Origin: Prevotella sp.
GTDB lineage: Bacteria; Bacteroidota; Bacteroidia; Bacteroidales; Bacteroidaceae
Reading direction: 5' to 3'
Length of the DNA: 60,494 nt
NCBI GenBank assembly: GCA_017458125.1
Contig: JAFTGB010000029.1
Location: forward strand, 1-60,494
The notes under the pieces were generated by a model, which did not search any database, was not told the origin of the DNA, and was given only the letters and a program-made list of their open reading frames with translations. Positions 8,163-17,465 of this stretch are shown here, one piece after another. The position numbers and the translations under genes are program-made. Position 1 is the stretch's first letter, and each line of letters opens with the position of its first letter.

Positions 8163-9458
8163 TTATTTGACAATAAGCAGGTAGTAATTCTTCTTACCCT
8201 TCTGTGCCAACAGGTACTTGCCGTCAATCAGGTCGTCGGCAGTCACCGGACGATTCTGGTCGGCGAGCTTCTCCTTGTTCAGGCTGACACCGCCTCCCTG
8301 CACCATCTTGCGCATCTCACCCTTCGAGGGGAAGACGGGAGCAACGGTGGTGAACAACTCGATGGCGGGCTGGCCTAACTGGTCCTTCGCAATCTCGAAC
8401 TGGGGCACACCGTCGAAGACGTCAAGGAACGTCTGCTCGTCGAGCTTCTCCAGTCCCTCCTTGGTAGACTTGCCAAAGAGCAGGTTGCTGGCCTCGATGG
8501 CGGCATCGAGGGCCTCGCGCGAGTGCACCATGACCGTGACCTCCTCGGCCAGACGCTTCTGCAGCACGCGGCGACCCGGGTCAGCCTTGTGCTCTTCGAC
8601 GAGGGCGTCGATGGTCTCCTTGTCCAACGAGGTGAATATCTTGATGTAACGCTCGGCATCGTCGTCCGACACGTTGAGCCAGAACTGGTAGAACTTGTAG
8701 GGCGTAGTGCGCTTGGGGTCAAGCCAGATGTTGCCGCTCTCGGTCTTGCCGAACTTCTTGCCGTCGCTCTTGGTGATGAGCGGGCACGTCAGGGCGAAGG
8801 TCTCCACCTCGTTGCCTAAGGTGCGGCGAATCAGCTCCGTACCCGTGGTCATGTTGCCCCACTGGTCGTTGCCGCCCAACTGCAGCTTGACGCCGTAGTG
8901 CTGGTAGAGGTACAGGAAGTCGTAGCCCTGCAACAGCTGATAGGTGAACTCGGTGAAGCTGAGACCGTCGCGCGCCGTACCGTTCAGGCGCTGCTGCACG
9001 CTCTCTTTAGCCATCATGTAGTTGACGGTGATGTGCTTACCCACCTCACGGGCAAAGTCGAGGAAGGTGAAGTCCTTCATCCAGTCGTAGTTGTTGACCA
9101 TGATGGCGGCGTTGGCTTCCTTCGACTCAAAATCCAAGAACTTGGCCACCTGAGCCTTGATGCACTCCTGGTTGTGGCGCAGCGTCTCGTCGTTCAGCAG
9201 GTTACGCTCCTGGCTCTTGCCCGAGGGGTCGCCAATCATACCCGTGGCACCACCCACCAGAATGATGGGACGGTGTCCGCAGCGCTGCAGGTGACGCAGC
9301 ATCATGATGCCACAAAGGTGGCCAATGTGCAGTGAGTCAGCCGTAGGGTCAGTGCCCAGGTAGGCCGTCACCATCTCTCTCTGGAGCAGTTCTTCCGTGC
9401 CGGGCATCATCTGTGCCAGCATACCGCGCCATTTCAGTTCTTCTACAAAGTTCTTCAT
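8163..9458 (-). CDS. tyrS: tyrosyl-tRNA synthetase
   Basis: A class I aminoacyl-tRNA synthetase that charges tRNA-Tyr. [10 protein letters not shown] (about residues 40-50) carries the HIGH motif, [12 protein letters not shown] forms the tyrosine/AMP pocket, and KFGKTESG near 230 is the KMSKS-equivalent loop. An S4-like RNA-binding domain ends the protein ([20 protein letters not shown]). The 431-aa length is usual. I prefer the start at 9458 ([14 protein letters not shown]), which matches how the family normally begins; an in-frame ATG three codons earlier (9467) is possible. It is the last gene of the minus-strand run from metK, 48 bases after yidD. Confidence 0.97.
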   Translation of the reverse strand: MKNFVEELKWRGMLAQMMPGTEELLQREMVTAYLGTDPTADSLHIGHLCGIMMLRHLQRCGHRPIILVGGATGMIGDPSGKSQERNLLNDETLRHNQECIKAQVAKFLDFESKEANAAIMVNNYDWMKDFTFLDFAREVGKHITVNYMMAKESVQQRLNGTARDGLSFTEFTYQLLQGYDFLYLYQHYGVKLQLGGNDQWGNMTTGTELIRRTLGNEVETFALTCPLITKSDGKKFGKTESGNIWLDPKRTTPYKFYQFWLNVSDDDAERYIKIFTSLDKETIDALVEEHKADPGRRVLQKRLAEEVTVMVHSREALDAAIEASNLLFGKSTKEGLEKLDEQTFLDVFDGVPQFEIAKDQLGQPAIELFTTVAPVFPSKGEMRKMVQGGGVSLNKEKLADQNRPVTADDLIDGKYLLAQKGKKNYYLLIVK

Positions 9459-9506
9459 TATCTTCATCTTTAATTTTTATTCTTTCATTTTTTATCTTTA
9501 ATCTCC

Positions 9507-9749
9507 CTACGGCACCGGGTCGTAGCCGGAGCCGCCCCACGGGTTGCAACGCAGGATGCGCCAGACTGCCAGACAGAGTCCCTTGAACGGTCCGTGCTTC
9601 AGTATGGCCTGGCGGGCATACTCACTGCACGTTGGCGTGAAGCGGCACGACGGTCCTAACAGTGGCGACAGGCAGAGCTGATAGAAACGGATGGGCATTA
9701 TCAGCAGTTTTGCCAACAAAGACATCAGTGCACGCCATAGCTGTTTCAT
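9507..9749 (-). CDS. yidD: membrane protein insertion efficiency factor YidD
   Basis: An 80-aa protein carrying the whole YidD signature: an amphipathic N-terminal helix ([19 protein letters not shown]), then [15 protein letters not shown] with its conserved cysteines, and [17 protein letters not shown] at the end. YidD assists YidC-dependent insertion of inner-membrane proteins. Its start overlaps the rnpA stop by 4 bases, the usual rnpA-yidD coupling, although yidC and rpmH are not here. Confidence 0.96.
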   Translation of the reverse strand: MKQLWRALMSLLAKLLIMPIRFYQLCLSPLLGPSCRFTPTCSEYARQAILKHGPFKGLCLAVWRILRCNPWGGSGYDPVP

Positions 9750-10132
9750 AGCCGTTCGCCCAAACGTTTCAACAGACTGACAACACGCTCACGCACTGCC
9801 TCAGAAGGCAGATGGCGGTCGCTCAGCCAGACAAAAGCCAACAGCAGGCACTCGCCGTCAGGCATCCGTTCGTACAACAGCCCTTTGTTCAGCCGGTAAG
9901 CCTCCCGGATCTGACGCTTCACACGGTTGCGGTCGACGGCATGACGGAAACGCTTCTTGGGCACGCTAATCAGCAGCTGGACAGGAGCGTCACCCTGCTG
10001 ACGCGGCTCTTTCCGATAGACGGCCCGTACCGGAAAAGCAGCCAAGGAACGGCTGCCTTCTCCTTGAAAGAGCGTATCTATCAGTCGCTGACTGACCATC
10101 CGCTCCCGTTTGCTGAACGTGGAGGCCGTCAT
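9746..10132 (-). CDS. rnpA: ribonuclease P protein component
   Basis: A 128-aa basic protein subunit of RNase P, which supports 5' maturation of tRNAs by the RNA subunit. The conserved RNR motif is visible as [19 protein letters not shown] (about 68-86), preceded by [14 protein letters not shown], the beta strand of the RNase P fold. Length is normal. It lies 27 bases after hemD and overlaps yidD by 4 bases, so it is translated as part of the operon. Confidence 0.96.
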   Translation of the reverse strand: MTASTFSKRERMVSQRLIDTLFQGEGSRSLAAFPVRAVYRKEPRQQGDAPVQLLISVPKKRFRHAVDRNRVKRQIREAYRLNKGLLYERMPDGECLLLAFVWLSDRHLPSEAVRERVVSLLKRLGERL

Positions 10133-10159
10133 ATCGCCTATATTATAAATAAGGTGTAC

Positions 10160-10909
10160 TTACCCTTGCTTCTCTGTCAGATAGTGCTGCAAGGCACCGG
10201 TCATGGAAGGATACTTGCCGGACGGAGCCTCGATGTCGAGACGCAAGCCGGCATCCTTAGCGGCCTTGGCCGTAGCGGGACCGAAGGTGGCAATGGCTAT
10301 GTCATCCTGCTTGAAGTCGGGGAAATTCTTTGTCAGCGACTCAATACCTGCCGGACTAAAGAAGACAAGCATGTCGTAGTCGAAGTTCTTAACCTCGTCG
10401 GCCGTGAAATCGTTGCTCACCGTGCGGTACATCACACACTCGCGGTGCGTCAGCTTCTTGGCGTCCAACAGCTGCGACACATGGTCGTTATGCACGTCAC
10501 TCATCGGCACCAGGTACTTCTCGCTCTTATGCTTGGCCATGGTGGGAATGAGGTCGTCTATCTTACCCGTCGTACCGAAGAAGACCTTACGCTTGCGGTA
10601 CTGGACATACTTCTGGATATACAGCGAAATGGTCTCCGTCACGCAAAAATACTTCATGTCCTCAGGAATGGCTACACGCAACTCCTTGGCCAAAGTAAAG
10701 AAGTGGTCGATGGCATGGCGCGAGGTAAAAACAATAGCCGTATAGTCGAGGATGCTGACCTTTTGGGCACGGAACTCCTTGGCCGTGATACTCTCCACCT
10801 TGATAAACGGGCGGAAGACAAGCTCCACGCCAAATTTTGATGCGAGGTCGTAGTAGGGCGACTTCTCACTGGACGGCTTTGGCTGAGAAACCAAAATCTT
10901 TTTGATCAT
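10160..10909 (-). CDS. hemD: uroporphyrinogen-III synthase
   Basis: A 249-aa HemD-fold protein that closes hydroxymethylbilane into uroporphyrinogen III in tetrapyrrole synthesis. Visible family features are ILVSQPKPSSEKSPYYDLASK at the start, AIVFTSRHAIDHFF near 60, and the second-domain segment MLVFFSPAGIESL followed by IATFGPATAKAAKDAG near 210. HemD is poorly conserved; the call rests on these and on its neighbour, since DUF4271-hemD is a standard Bacteroidales pair. A TACCTTTG at 10974-10981 on the minus strand, inside the end of the DUF4271 gene, may give hemD an extra promoter. Confidence 0.9.
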   Translation of the reverse strand: MIKKILVSQPKPSSEKSPYYDLASKFGVELVFRPFIKVESITAKEFRAQKVSILDYTAIVFTSRHAIDHFFTLAKELRVAIPEDMKYFCVTETISLYIQKYVQYRKRKVFFGTTGKIDDLIPTMAKHKSEKYLVPMSDVHNDHVSQLLDAKKLTHRECVMYRTVSNDFTADEVKNFDYDMLVFFSPAGIESLTKNFPDFKQDDIAIATFGPATAKAAKDAGLRLDIEAPSGKYPSMTGALQHYLTEKQG

Positions 10910-10916
10910 CGTTGTC

Positions 10917-11939
10917 CTAAAAATTTATTTTCAAATTATTCGCTGTTATCACCAAAGCACCCCAAAAGGCGAGCAAAGGTACGATTTCGAGGGTGCAAAA
11001 GTACAAAATAATCTGCAATTTAACGACACTTTGGCGAAAAAAGATGACATAGCACTTGTAAATCGTCAGTATTTTAACGATTATGAGCACTATAATGAAA
11101 TAAATTTCGACATTTTGTATGGACAATCCGAAGTAAGCCTGAAGGATGACGGCGGGAAAAAGAAGCACGCCTTCGATGGAAGTGATGAAGAGCAGAGCCT
11201 TCAGCCACTGTCCATTTCTTTTACCGTCGAAAAACACCATGTTGACCGCCGTGTAAAGCAGGCCCTTCACTAAGAAGAAGCCCACCACCATCGCCAGATA
11301 AATGGCTATCAGGTGGTACTGCGACTGCAGCACAAAGGTGTCGCCGTAATGGCTGAGGGTGTAGAAATAGAACAGCAGCGACAGCAGAATGCTGGTCAGC
11401 AGGACGAGGAACCCTTGGAAGCGCAGCTCGTTGGATGTTTCGACAACCTCCGTCGTGCCGCCGTGCGACACGTAGAAGAACGACTTGGCCTGGCGCACGA
11501 TGAAAGTCCGTGAGTTGGCGAAGGCGATGACGGCCATGACGAAGCACACTAACAGCAGCGACGTGATGACGTTGTCGCCATGCACACTGTAAGGCACGGG
11601 GTCGCCAGCCACGCCGTAGCGCCCGCCCGGCAGCTCGGGGTGGAACAGCGTATCCTTGGAGAAGAAGCCCTCGCGGTAATACTGCGGCAGCTGCGTGTCC
11701 AACAGGTTGCGCCCCTTGTCGTGACCGGGCAGGTGCAGCGTGTCAGGGCGTTGGCTCCACCGTATCTCGGAAGGCTTGAAGTGCGCCTGTATAGCCGAGT
11801 CCTGCTGTGCCGGCGTGGCACTGCGCGGCAGCCAGCTGAGCACCATGGCCGGCGTGATGGGCGTATGCTTGGGGGCTACTGAGTCGCCCTGCACAGCCAC
11901 GCCCTCGTGAACGACAACGCTATCCTGCTGCAACATCAT
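10917..11939 (-). CDS. DUF4271 integral membrane protein
   Basis: A 340-aa protein with a long N-terminal soluble part (about 1-120, proline-rich, with repeated QDS) followed by about six hydrophobic segments, for example VITSLLLVCFVMAVIAFA, GFLVLLTSILLSLLFYFY and HLIAIYLAMVVGFFLVKGLL. It matches the Bacteroidetes DUF4271 family normally found beside hemD; its function is unknown to me. The ATG is 3 bases after the metK stop and the stop is 7 bases before hemD, so it is co-transcribed. Base composition falls towards AT at its 3' end. Confidence 0.88.
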   Translation of the reverse strand: MMLQQDSVVVHEGVAVQGDSVAPKHTPITPAMVLSWLPRSATPAQQDSAIQAHFKPSEIRWSQRPDTLHLPGHDKGRNLLDTQLPQYYREGFFSKDTLFHPELPGGRYGVAGDPVPYSVHGDNVITSLLLVCFVMAVIAFANSRTFIVRQAKSFFYVSHGGTTEVVETSNELRFQGFLVLLTSILLSLLFYFYTLSHYGDTFVLQSQYHLIAIYLAMVVGFFLVKGLLYTAVNMVFFDGKRNGQWLKALLFITSIEGVLLFPAVILQAYFGLSIQNVEIYFIIVLIIVKILTIYKCYVIFFRQSVVKLQIILYFCTLEIVPLLAFWGALVITANNLKINF

Positions 11940-11942
11940 CGC

Positions 11943-13199
11943 TTAGATGCCAAATTCGCGCTTGATGTCCTCTACCCTGTCCAATTTCTCCCACGTGAAC
12001 AGCTCCACGTCGATGGTCTTCGTCTCGTGGTAGCGGCTGGTGAACGTCTTCTTCACCACCTCGGGCTGACGGCCCATGTGGCCGTAGGCGGCCGTCTCCA
12101 AATACATGGGCTGGCGCAGCTTCAGCGTGCGCTCAATGGCCTTCGGCCGCAGGTCGAACAGTTTTTCTATGCGCTTGGCTATCTCGCCGTCGCTCATCTT
12201 GACGTGTGAGCGACCGTAGGTATTGACGTAGATGTTCATGGGCTTGGCCACACCGATGGCATAGCTGATCTGCACCAGCATTTCGTCGGCAACACCGGCG
12301 GCCACCATGTTCTTGGCAATATGTCGGGCAGCATAGGCGGCAGAACGGTCAACCTTCGAAGAGTCCTTGCCTGAGAAAGCGCCACCGCCATGGGCACCCT
12401 TGCCGCCATAGGTGTCGACAATGATTTTGCGTCCTGTCAGACCTGTGTCGCCGTGGGGACCGCCGATGACGAACTTACCCGTCGGGTTGACGTAGTATTT
12501 GATGTCGTTGCCGAACAACGACAGCACACTGTGGGAGTGAATTTTGCTCTTGACACGGGGTATCAGGATGTTTATCACATCGTTATAGATGGTCTGCAGC
12601 ATCGCGTCGTCAGCAGCAAACTCGTCGTGCTGCGTCGATACGACGATGGTGTCAATGCGCTCGGGGATGCCGGCATCACTATACTGCACCGTCACCTGGC
12701 TCTTGGCGTCGGGGCGCAGGTAGGTCATGACTTTACCTTCCTTGCGGATCTCGGCCAGCGTGCGCATGATGAGATGAGCCAGGTCGAGTGATACGGGCAT
12801 CAGGTTCTCCGTCTCATTGCAGGCATAGCCGAACATCATTCCCTGGTCGCCAGCTCCCTGCTCGTCCTCGTCGCCGTTGTCCACGCCGCGATTGATGTCC
12901 TCGCTCTGCTCGTGGATGGCCGTCAGTATGCCGCACGAATTACCGTCGAACTGGTATTCAGCCTTGGTATAGCCTATCTTCTTGATGGTGTTGCGTGCAA
13001 TGGTCTGCAGGTCGATGTACACCTCGCTGCGCACCTCACCCATAAGCACCACCTGTCCGGTGGTGACAAACGACTCGCAGGCCACGCGGGCATGCTCGTC
13101 GTAAGCCAGGAACTGGTCGAGGATAGCGTCACTTATCTGGTCGGCCACCTTGTCGGGATGGCCCTCTGATACTGATTCAGAAGAGAAAAAATAGCTCAT
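11943..13199 (-). CDS. metK: S-adenosylmethionine synthetase
   Basis: A 418-aa enzyme making S-adenosylmethionine from methionine and ATP. The start [21 protein letters not shown] contains the methionine-binding and ATP-binding GHPDK signature. [19 protein letters not shown] is the second family signature (P-loop). An upstream in-frame ATG at 13241 would lie at or before the transcription start (-7 box at 13228-13235), so 13199, which also has a GGAAAG before it, is the real start. It heads the metK-DUF4271-hemD-rnpA-yidD-tyrS run. Confidence 0.97.
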   Translation of the reverse strand: MSYFFSSESVSEGHPDKVADQISDAILDQFLAYDEHARVACESFVTTGQVVLMGEVRSEVYIDLQTIARNTIKKIGYTKAEYQFDGNSCGILTAIHEQSEDINRGVDNGDEDEQGAGDQGMMFGYACNETENLMPVSLDLAHLIMRTLAEIRKEGKVMTYLRPDAKSQVTVQYSDAGIPERIDTIVVSTQHDEFAADDAMLQTIYNDVINILIPRVKSKIHSHSVLSLFGNDIKYYVNPTGKFVIGGPHGDTGLTGRKIIVDTYGGKGAHGGGAFSGKDSSKVDRSAAYAARHIAKNMVAAGVADEMLVQISYAIGVAKPMNIYVNTYGRSHVKMSDGEIAKRIEKLFDLRPKAIERTLKLRQPMYLETAAYGHMGRQPEVVKKTFTSRYHETKTIDVELFTWEKLDRVEDIKREFGI

Positions 13200-13227
13200 A
13201 TTACTTTCCTTATTTCGTTTTCGCCTG

Positions 13228-13258
13228 CAAAGGTAGTGCAAACCGAGCGAAATGCAAA
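13228..13258 (-). promoter_or_regulatory. metK proximal promoter
   Basis: On the minus strand TTTG (13255-13258), 19 bp, TACCTTTG (13228-13235). This is copy A of a duplicated block; copy B repeats the same boxes 85 bp upstream (TTTG 13340-13343, TACCTTTG 13313-13320, 19 bp). Confidence 0.85.
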
Positions 13259-13373
13259 ATTAATAGCTATTTATTTTCATTTCCGAGGTGCCGACACCTT
13301 CGATCGCCAGATCAAAGGTACTGCAAACCGAGCGAAATGCAAAGAAAAATAGTTTTTTTCTTTTATTTCCGAG
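13228..13373. repeat. tandem duplication of a ~60-bp promoter block
   Basis: 13228-13287 and 13313-13373 are two copies of one block. Both start CAAAGGTA, share TGCAAACCGAGCGAAATGC, go through an AT-rich stretch containing TAG, and end in ATTTCCGAG. The core is almost identical while the AT-rich part has drifted. Each copy carries a complete -33/-7 pair pointing at metK. Confidence 0.8.
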
Positions 13374-13465
13374 AAGAAGGGGCCGTAATAAGCAGGGAGA
13401 GAGGATGAAGCAAACAGGGATTTAGCATACCGTTGTATCCATCGTACATCCGTCTGCTGTTCCAT
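13277..13465 (-). pseudogene. 62-codon ORF, possibly a truncated nucleotidyltransferase-partner gene
   Basis: The reading frame begins MEQQTDVRWIQRYAKSL, which resembles the first residues of HI0074-type nucleotidyltransferase substrate-binding proteins (their usual start is a short acidic stretch then RWxQRF). After about 35 residues it runs into promoter block B and ends in junk. A complete promoter (13493-13524) stands in front of it. It may be a stub left when the duplicated metK promoter block was inserted. The similarity covers very few residues, so this is tentative. Confidence 0.3.
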
Positions 13466-13477
13466 GTTTCAAGCTTT

Positions 13478-13819
13478 TTATACCCTACGCTGCAAAATTA
13501 GGAACTTTTTCTGAATATTCCAAATTTTGATGCCTAAATCTAAATTTATTCTTATCCACGGCCATAGCCACTGCACATCCTCGCTTTTCGGCCCATAAGA
13601 GTTGGAGTTAGAGAAAACAATCACCTTCTCCGACCCTAATGATTTCTAATCATTGTTACAGACTGCTTTTATAAAGTCAAAGATCGTTATGCTTTGGGCT
13701 ATGATGTTGGCCTTAGGAACCTGTGAAGTCCTCCAACCATCATCAACGGAAAATATCCGCAGTGCAGCTATAGCGATTCCGCACAACCTTGTGGCGAACG
13801 CCACACAAGCTAAGATTTT
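13478..13819 (-). pseudogene. decayed reading frame with one internal amber codon
   Basis: On the minus strand the frame between the stops at 13820-13822 and 13478-13480 is open for about 112 codons apart from one TAG at 13646-13648. The translation looks coding on both sides of the TAG: IAIAALRIFSVDDGWRTS ... ITIFDFIKAVCNND, then GSEKVIVFSNSNSYGPKSED ... WLWPWIRINLDLG. I see no clear start codon or promoter at its 5' end. I do not recognise the family. It is most simply a dead gene remnant; an artefact of chance is possible. Confidence 0.35.
13493..13524 (-). promoter_or_regulatory. promoter in front of the 62-codon ORF
   Basis: TTTG (13521-13524), 20 bp, TAATTTTG (13493-13500) on the minus strand. 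It would transcribe the 62-codon remnant and read on into metK, giving metK a third possible promoter. Confidence 0.55.
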
Positions 13820-13901
13820 TTAAGCCGGAGAACCAGTTAAATAATTCAAATTCGACGCAAACGTTTACACAGCAAAAATTGTGTCAATTATTTGATTTTC
13901 C

Positions 13902-13932
13902 TTTGAAGTTCATGTTACTTTCAGTAATTTTG
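13902..13932 (+). promoter_or_regulatory. promoter of the 914-aa surface protein gene
   Basis: TTTG (13902-13905), 19 bp, TAATTTTG (13925-13932), a full match. Transcription would start near 13938, leaving an unusually long leader of about 235 bases before the ATG at 14174. I see no strong hairpin in that leader. Confidence 0.75.
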
Positions 13933-14173
13933 CACCCGCGCAAGCATAAATGGCATATAAGAACATAATTATTTATTCAACTAATAAAGCATTATTTATT
14001 ACCCCAGTTCGGGATAAGATATTCTAAAACAACATGAGTTGTTTTGTATTTTCAATGCAATATCCCTTCAGTGGCTGCGGCTTGTTGTCGAAGAAACAGT
14101 ATGCAGCGAGTGCTGCAATCATACTCACAAATTAGGATAAACTGTAAACAAAAATTATAATTAAAAAAAAGCT

Positions 14174-16918
14174 ATGAAAAGACTATTAACTTATCTTGGG
14201 TTGCTGGCTACATTGCTGGCAATGCCTTATCATGCAAAGGCAGACGACACATGGGCCTACTATTTGTATGGTGAAATAAACGGGTGGAATTCGGGCAATG
14301 CAATGACAAACACCTACAAATTTGGCGAAACCAGCAACGACAGTGACCAGCCGTCATGGACCAAGACTTTTACGGGAGCTCAGCTTGACCCAAACAATGA
14401 TGGAAAAGCTTACTTCAAGATTATCGTTACTGACGGAACGCAGAACATGCAGCTTGGGCCTGACAACGCAAACGACGTTGAACTTACTATAAACGGAGGA
14501 GAAACAGGGTTGACAAGCAACAACGCTAAATCTTTCTACATTACAGGGGTTAGCCAAACTGCAGAATATACAATCAAGTATGTCTCCAGCAGCAGAAGTG
14601 GCGGTACTATCAGTGTGACAGAACCTGCCCCCGAAATCACTCCACACGACTACTACTGGGTGTCACCCCAGGTGACGAACGGTCAGAAGCTTCCCTACTT
14701 CAAGATGGTGGCCAGCCGTAACCGTTCTGGAAGCTTTGGCGATGGTAAGATTTCAGACAAGTACTTCACGTTCACGATGAAGGACGACGACTTCCGCGAC
14801 TACAACGGCAACACCATATCTGACGGAACGACTATTCAATGGTATATCGTTCGCGACGACAACAAGGTGTTCTATCGCCCAAAAACGGAACTGGCCTATG
14901 ATGACACACCAGCGTCATACGGTAACGACCATGCCCATGACGGTTCAGGCGATTTGGACAACTACGTTAAATACAAGAACTACTGGAACGGCAACAGCTA
15001 TGCCGGGGCTGACGCCTACAAGACTACCGATGCCAGGCGTGCTGGCTCGTTTGCCTTCCGCAAGGGAGACCACAAGTCGGTTACGTTCAACATGAACGCC
15101 GACAAGGGCCATATCTTCTTCAACTATGTGAATACAGGACTTGCCAACCCCAGCACTAACAGCGAGTTCTACCTTATTGGAAACTTTAAAGCAGCTTCAG
15201 AAACAGAGAGTATTAGCATCTCTGACACCAGCCATAAGCTGACGAGACTATATTACACAAACGGCATAGGGTCTGAGAACTATTCCGAGTCGTGCGACAG
15301 CGTGGTATACGTCCGTACCGTAAACAAGCCTACCACGGGAGACAGGAGCTGGGGTAACCTCTATCTTGATGTTAACCCATCAGGCAACGGAAATTGGGGA
15401 AGTGTATATCGTCCACTCATCAACCTGTATAACGGCCTTGACGGTCGCGCTCTCGTGGGCGGACTGACCACGGCAGGACAAGGTGGTGATAATAACAAAG
15501 GCGACCAGTCGCTCAACCCAGAGACCTCAGACAAATACACCAGCTATGAGTTCCGCTTCAACGCTACGACGATGACCTATCGCATAACGTTCCACACGTC
15601 GCTTTACCTCGTTGGACCAGGAGTATCGTCGTCGGAGGGTGCCGGCTCATGGGACATGAGCAACGTGGAAAGCAGAGACCCGCGCATACGACTCACCCCA
15701 ACACAGGAGGCGGGTCACTACCGCAACTACGTCTACTTCACTGAGGGACAAAAGTTCCGCTTCATTCAGAACACCGATGAGGCAAGCCCCACATACCAGA
15801 CCACATGGCATGAGAACGGAAACGCACCTAAGTTCCGCTCTGCCACAACGGACAGCGAGTACACTCCGGGCAACGAGACGCAGTACAAGAACGTCCTCAC
15901 CTTCCAGAGCAATGGCAGCAGTAGCAGCACCGAACCGGATGGCGAAAGCGTAACCTTCGACCTGCCCACGGGCTGGTACTACGTGAACTTCTATCCCAAT
16001 GCTGGCACACCTTATTATACTATAGAGCACAGCATGGAACTGCGCGACTTCAACGAAGTGTACTATCGCACAGCGGGGATAGCCGAGGAGCGCAAAGTGA
16101 AGGGACGCAACGGCTACAACTTCCTACGCGTGTGGAGCGACCACATTGCGTGGAACAAGCCCGACAACATCGACGTGTTTGTAGTCAGTGCGTTCGGCCG
16201 CAATACCGAAACGCACGAGACAACGGCAACACTGACAAAGCTCAACGTCGACTATATACCTGCCAAGACTGGCGTTATACTGGGCTGCAAGCTCAGCAAG
16301 GACAACCTGACCTCCGGCCTGGTATATGACAACGCCGCAACGTTGGCTTGGGACAATGGGGAAAACGTGAATTACTACAACACGCTCACTGCCGAGCTGA
16401 CTCCATACTCTACTCCCAAGACATCATATTCGGGAGAAAGCAAACTCATTCCGCTCTACGAAGAGACATCGCTTCAGCGCTTCAGCGACGAAACTGGTAT
16501 CGGCACGGGTGATGGCTATGCTAACTACCTGTTCGGCTTCTACCGATGCAAGAAGTATCAGAAGAACTACACTGGCGATCCCAACGTCTTCCAGATGGGT
16601 TTCTGGCTCACTACCGGTATCGGAATGACATACGCTAACAGCGCGTTCCTGCATCTGACGAAAGAAGAGGCTGAAGACCTCGGTGTCGGCACAGCCTACG
16701 ACTTGCCGTCTGCTTCTCGAGCTTCTGCACCAGCGTTCATGCTGCTGTTCGACGAAAGCGATGACAATGTCATAACCGGTATTTCGGATATAACTACCGC
16801 CAAAGGCAACAGTGTTGCATCCCAAGGCTGGTACACCCTGCAGGGCGTGCGTACACCCAAGCCAACGCAACGTGGCATCTACATCTACAATGGCAAGAAA
16901 GTTATAGTAAACGATTAA
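14174..16918 (+). CDS. large secreted surface protein with SusE/F-like modules and a C-terminal sorting-type tail
   Basis: A 914-aa exported protein: signal peptide MKRLLTYLGLLATLLAMPYHAKA, then a very aromatic, Asn/Ser/Thr-rich beta-type body. A short motif recurs: WAYYLYGEINGW near residue 28, SEFYLIGNFKAA near 330 and SLYLVGPGV...GSWDM near 475. This resembles the 'lYLvG...gW' repeats of SusE/SusF starch-binding modules and points to glycan binding. The end, GWYTLQGVRTPKPTQ then GIYIYNGKKVIVND, is the 'LQG...GIYI.NGKK' tail common in Prevotella secreted proteins and probably acts in surface anchoring or secretion. There is no enzyme motif. It has its own promoter; the next gene encodes a 65-aa peptide. 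Confidence 0.8.
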   Translation: MKRLLTYLGLLATLLAMPYHAKADDTWAYYLYGEINGWNSGNAMTNTYKFGETSNDSDQPSWTKTFTGAQLDPNNDGKAYFKIIVTDGTQNMQLGPDNANDVELTINGGETGLTSNNAKSFYITGVSQTAEYTIKYVSSSRSGGTISVTEPAPEITPHDYYWVSPQVTNGQKLPYFKMVASRNRSGSFGDGKISDKYFTFTMKDDDFRDYNGNTISDGTTIQWYIVRDDNKVFYRPKTELAYDDTPASYGNDHAHDGSGDLDNYVKYKNYWNGNSYAGADAYKTTDARRAGSFAFRKGDHKSVTFNMNADKGHIFFNYVNTGLANPSTNSEFYLIGNFKAASETESISISDTSHKLTRLYYTNGIGSENYSESCDSVVYVRTVNKPTTGDRSWGNLYLDVNPSGNGNWGSVYRPLINLYNGLDGRALVGGLTTAGQGGDNNKGDQSLNPETSDKYTSYEFRFNATTMTYRITFHTSLYLVGPGVSSSEGAGSWDMSNVESRDPRIRLTPTQEAGHYRNYVYFTEGQKFRFIQNTDEASPTYQTTWHENGNAPKFRSATTDSEYTPGNETQYKNVLTFQSNGSSSSTEPDGESVTFDLPTGWYYVNFYPNAGTPYYTIEHSMELRDFNEVYYRTAGIAEERKVKGRNGYNFLRVWSDHIAWNKPDNIDVFVVSAFGRNTETHETTATLTKLNVDYIPAKTGVILGCKLSKDNLTSGLVYDNAATLAWDNGENVNYYNTLTAELTPYSTPKTSYSGESKLIPLYEETSLQRFSDETGIGTGDGYANYLFGFYRCKKYQKNYTGDPNVFQMGFWLTTGIGMTYANSAFLHLTKEEAEDLGVGTAYDLPSASRASAPAFMLLFDESDDNVITGISDITTAKGNSVASQGWYTLQGVRTPKPTQRGIYIYNGKKVIVND

Positions 16919-17022
16919 GACGGCTAAGCCTACTTAACCGAATAATGAATTCAATAAAACAGTAATTCAACTTTCTGAAGTTCCAATATGTTGAAGATAA
17001 AGCCGTTAACAAACACATCGAC

Positions 17023-17123
17023 TCCCCTCCTTGGAAAGGAGGGGCAGGGGGTGGTTGATTTCTCGTCAACTTATGCGGCTGCTTTTATCAACCACCCCTA
17101 ACCCCTCCTTTCCAAGGAGGGGA
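17023..17123. repeat. 37-bp inverted repeat element
   Basis: Arms 17023-17059 and 17087-17123 match as an inverted repeat with three adjacent mismatches and a 27-nt loop. Each arm itself contains the palindrome CCCCTCCTTGGAAAGGAGGGG or its equivalent. The 13-mer TAAAACAGTAATT occurs on both sides (16955-16967 and 17146-17158). It looks like a small mobile palindrome of MITE type, or an attenuator between the 914-aa gene and the peptide gene. Confidence 0.75.
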
Positions 17124-17160
17124 ACAAAAATGAACATGCGAAACTTAAAACAGTAATTAC

Positions 17161-17358
17161 ATGAAACGCAAATATATCAAACCAACTACTGAGGTCTTAG
17201 CCAGCATAGAAGAACCAATGATGCTCTGCTTCTCTGGCATTGACAACTCTTACCAGAGCGCTGACGGCGGCGCGGGAGCCCGCGGCACTGACTTCATGGA
17301 AGACGAGAGCGAGGACAACGCCATGGGCTACCGCCGCTACAACCTCTGGGAAGAATAA
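17161..17358 (+). CDS. 65-aa precursor-like peptide
   Basis: A short gene with product MKRKYIKPTTEVLASIEEPM followed by MLCFSGIDNSYQSADGG, an Ala/Gly-rich turn, an acidic run (MEDESEDN) and an aromatic end (YRRYNLWEE). The start MK(K/R)KYIKP is typical of a group of small Bacteroidales proteins, some of which sit beside peptide-modification or export genes. The two-part build (conserved basic N-terminus, variable acidic C-terminus) resembles a leader-core precursor; this is inference. It is 38 codons downstream of a large inverted repeat and upstream of two phased repeat arrays and a nucleotidyltransferase. Function unknown. Confidence 0.65.
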   Translation: MKRKYIKPTTEVLASIEEPMMLCFSGIDNSYQSADGGAGARGTDFMEDESEDNAMGYRRYNLWEE

Positions 17359-17465
17359 GTAATCTATAGACTATTTGGTGGCGACGAGGAGAGGCAACAC
17401 CGAAACGGCCTCTCCCTCACAGCCACGATCACGGGGTCGGTTCTACTGATCATTCACTATGGAAT

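Noticed and set aside
9812-10840. 342-codon frame antisense to rnpA and hemD
   Set aside because: Both minus-strand genes are secure and the antisense product has no family features.
10974-10981. Internal hemD promoter in the DUF4271 gene
   Set aside because: The -7 box is perfect but the nearest TTTG elements are 14 or 22 bp away, outside the usual spacing; mentioned only as a possibility.
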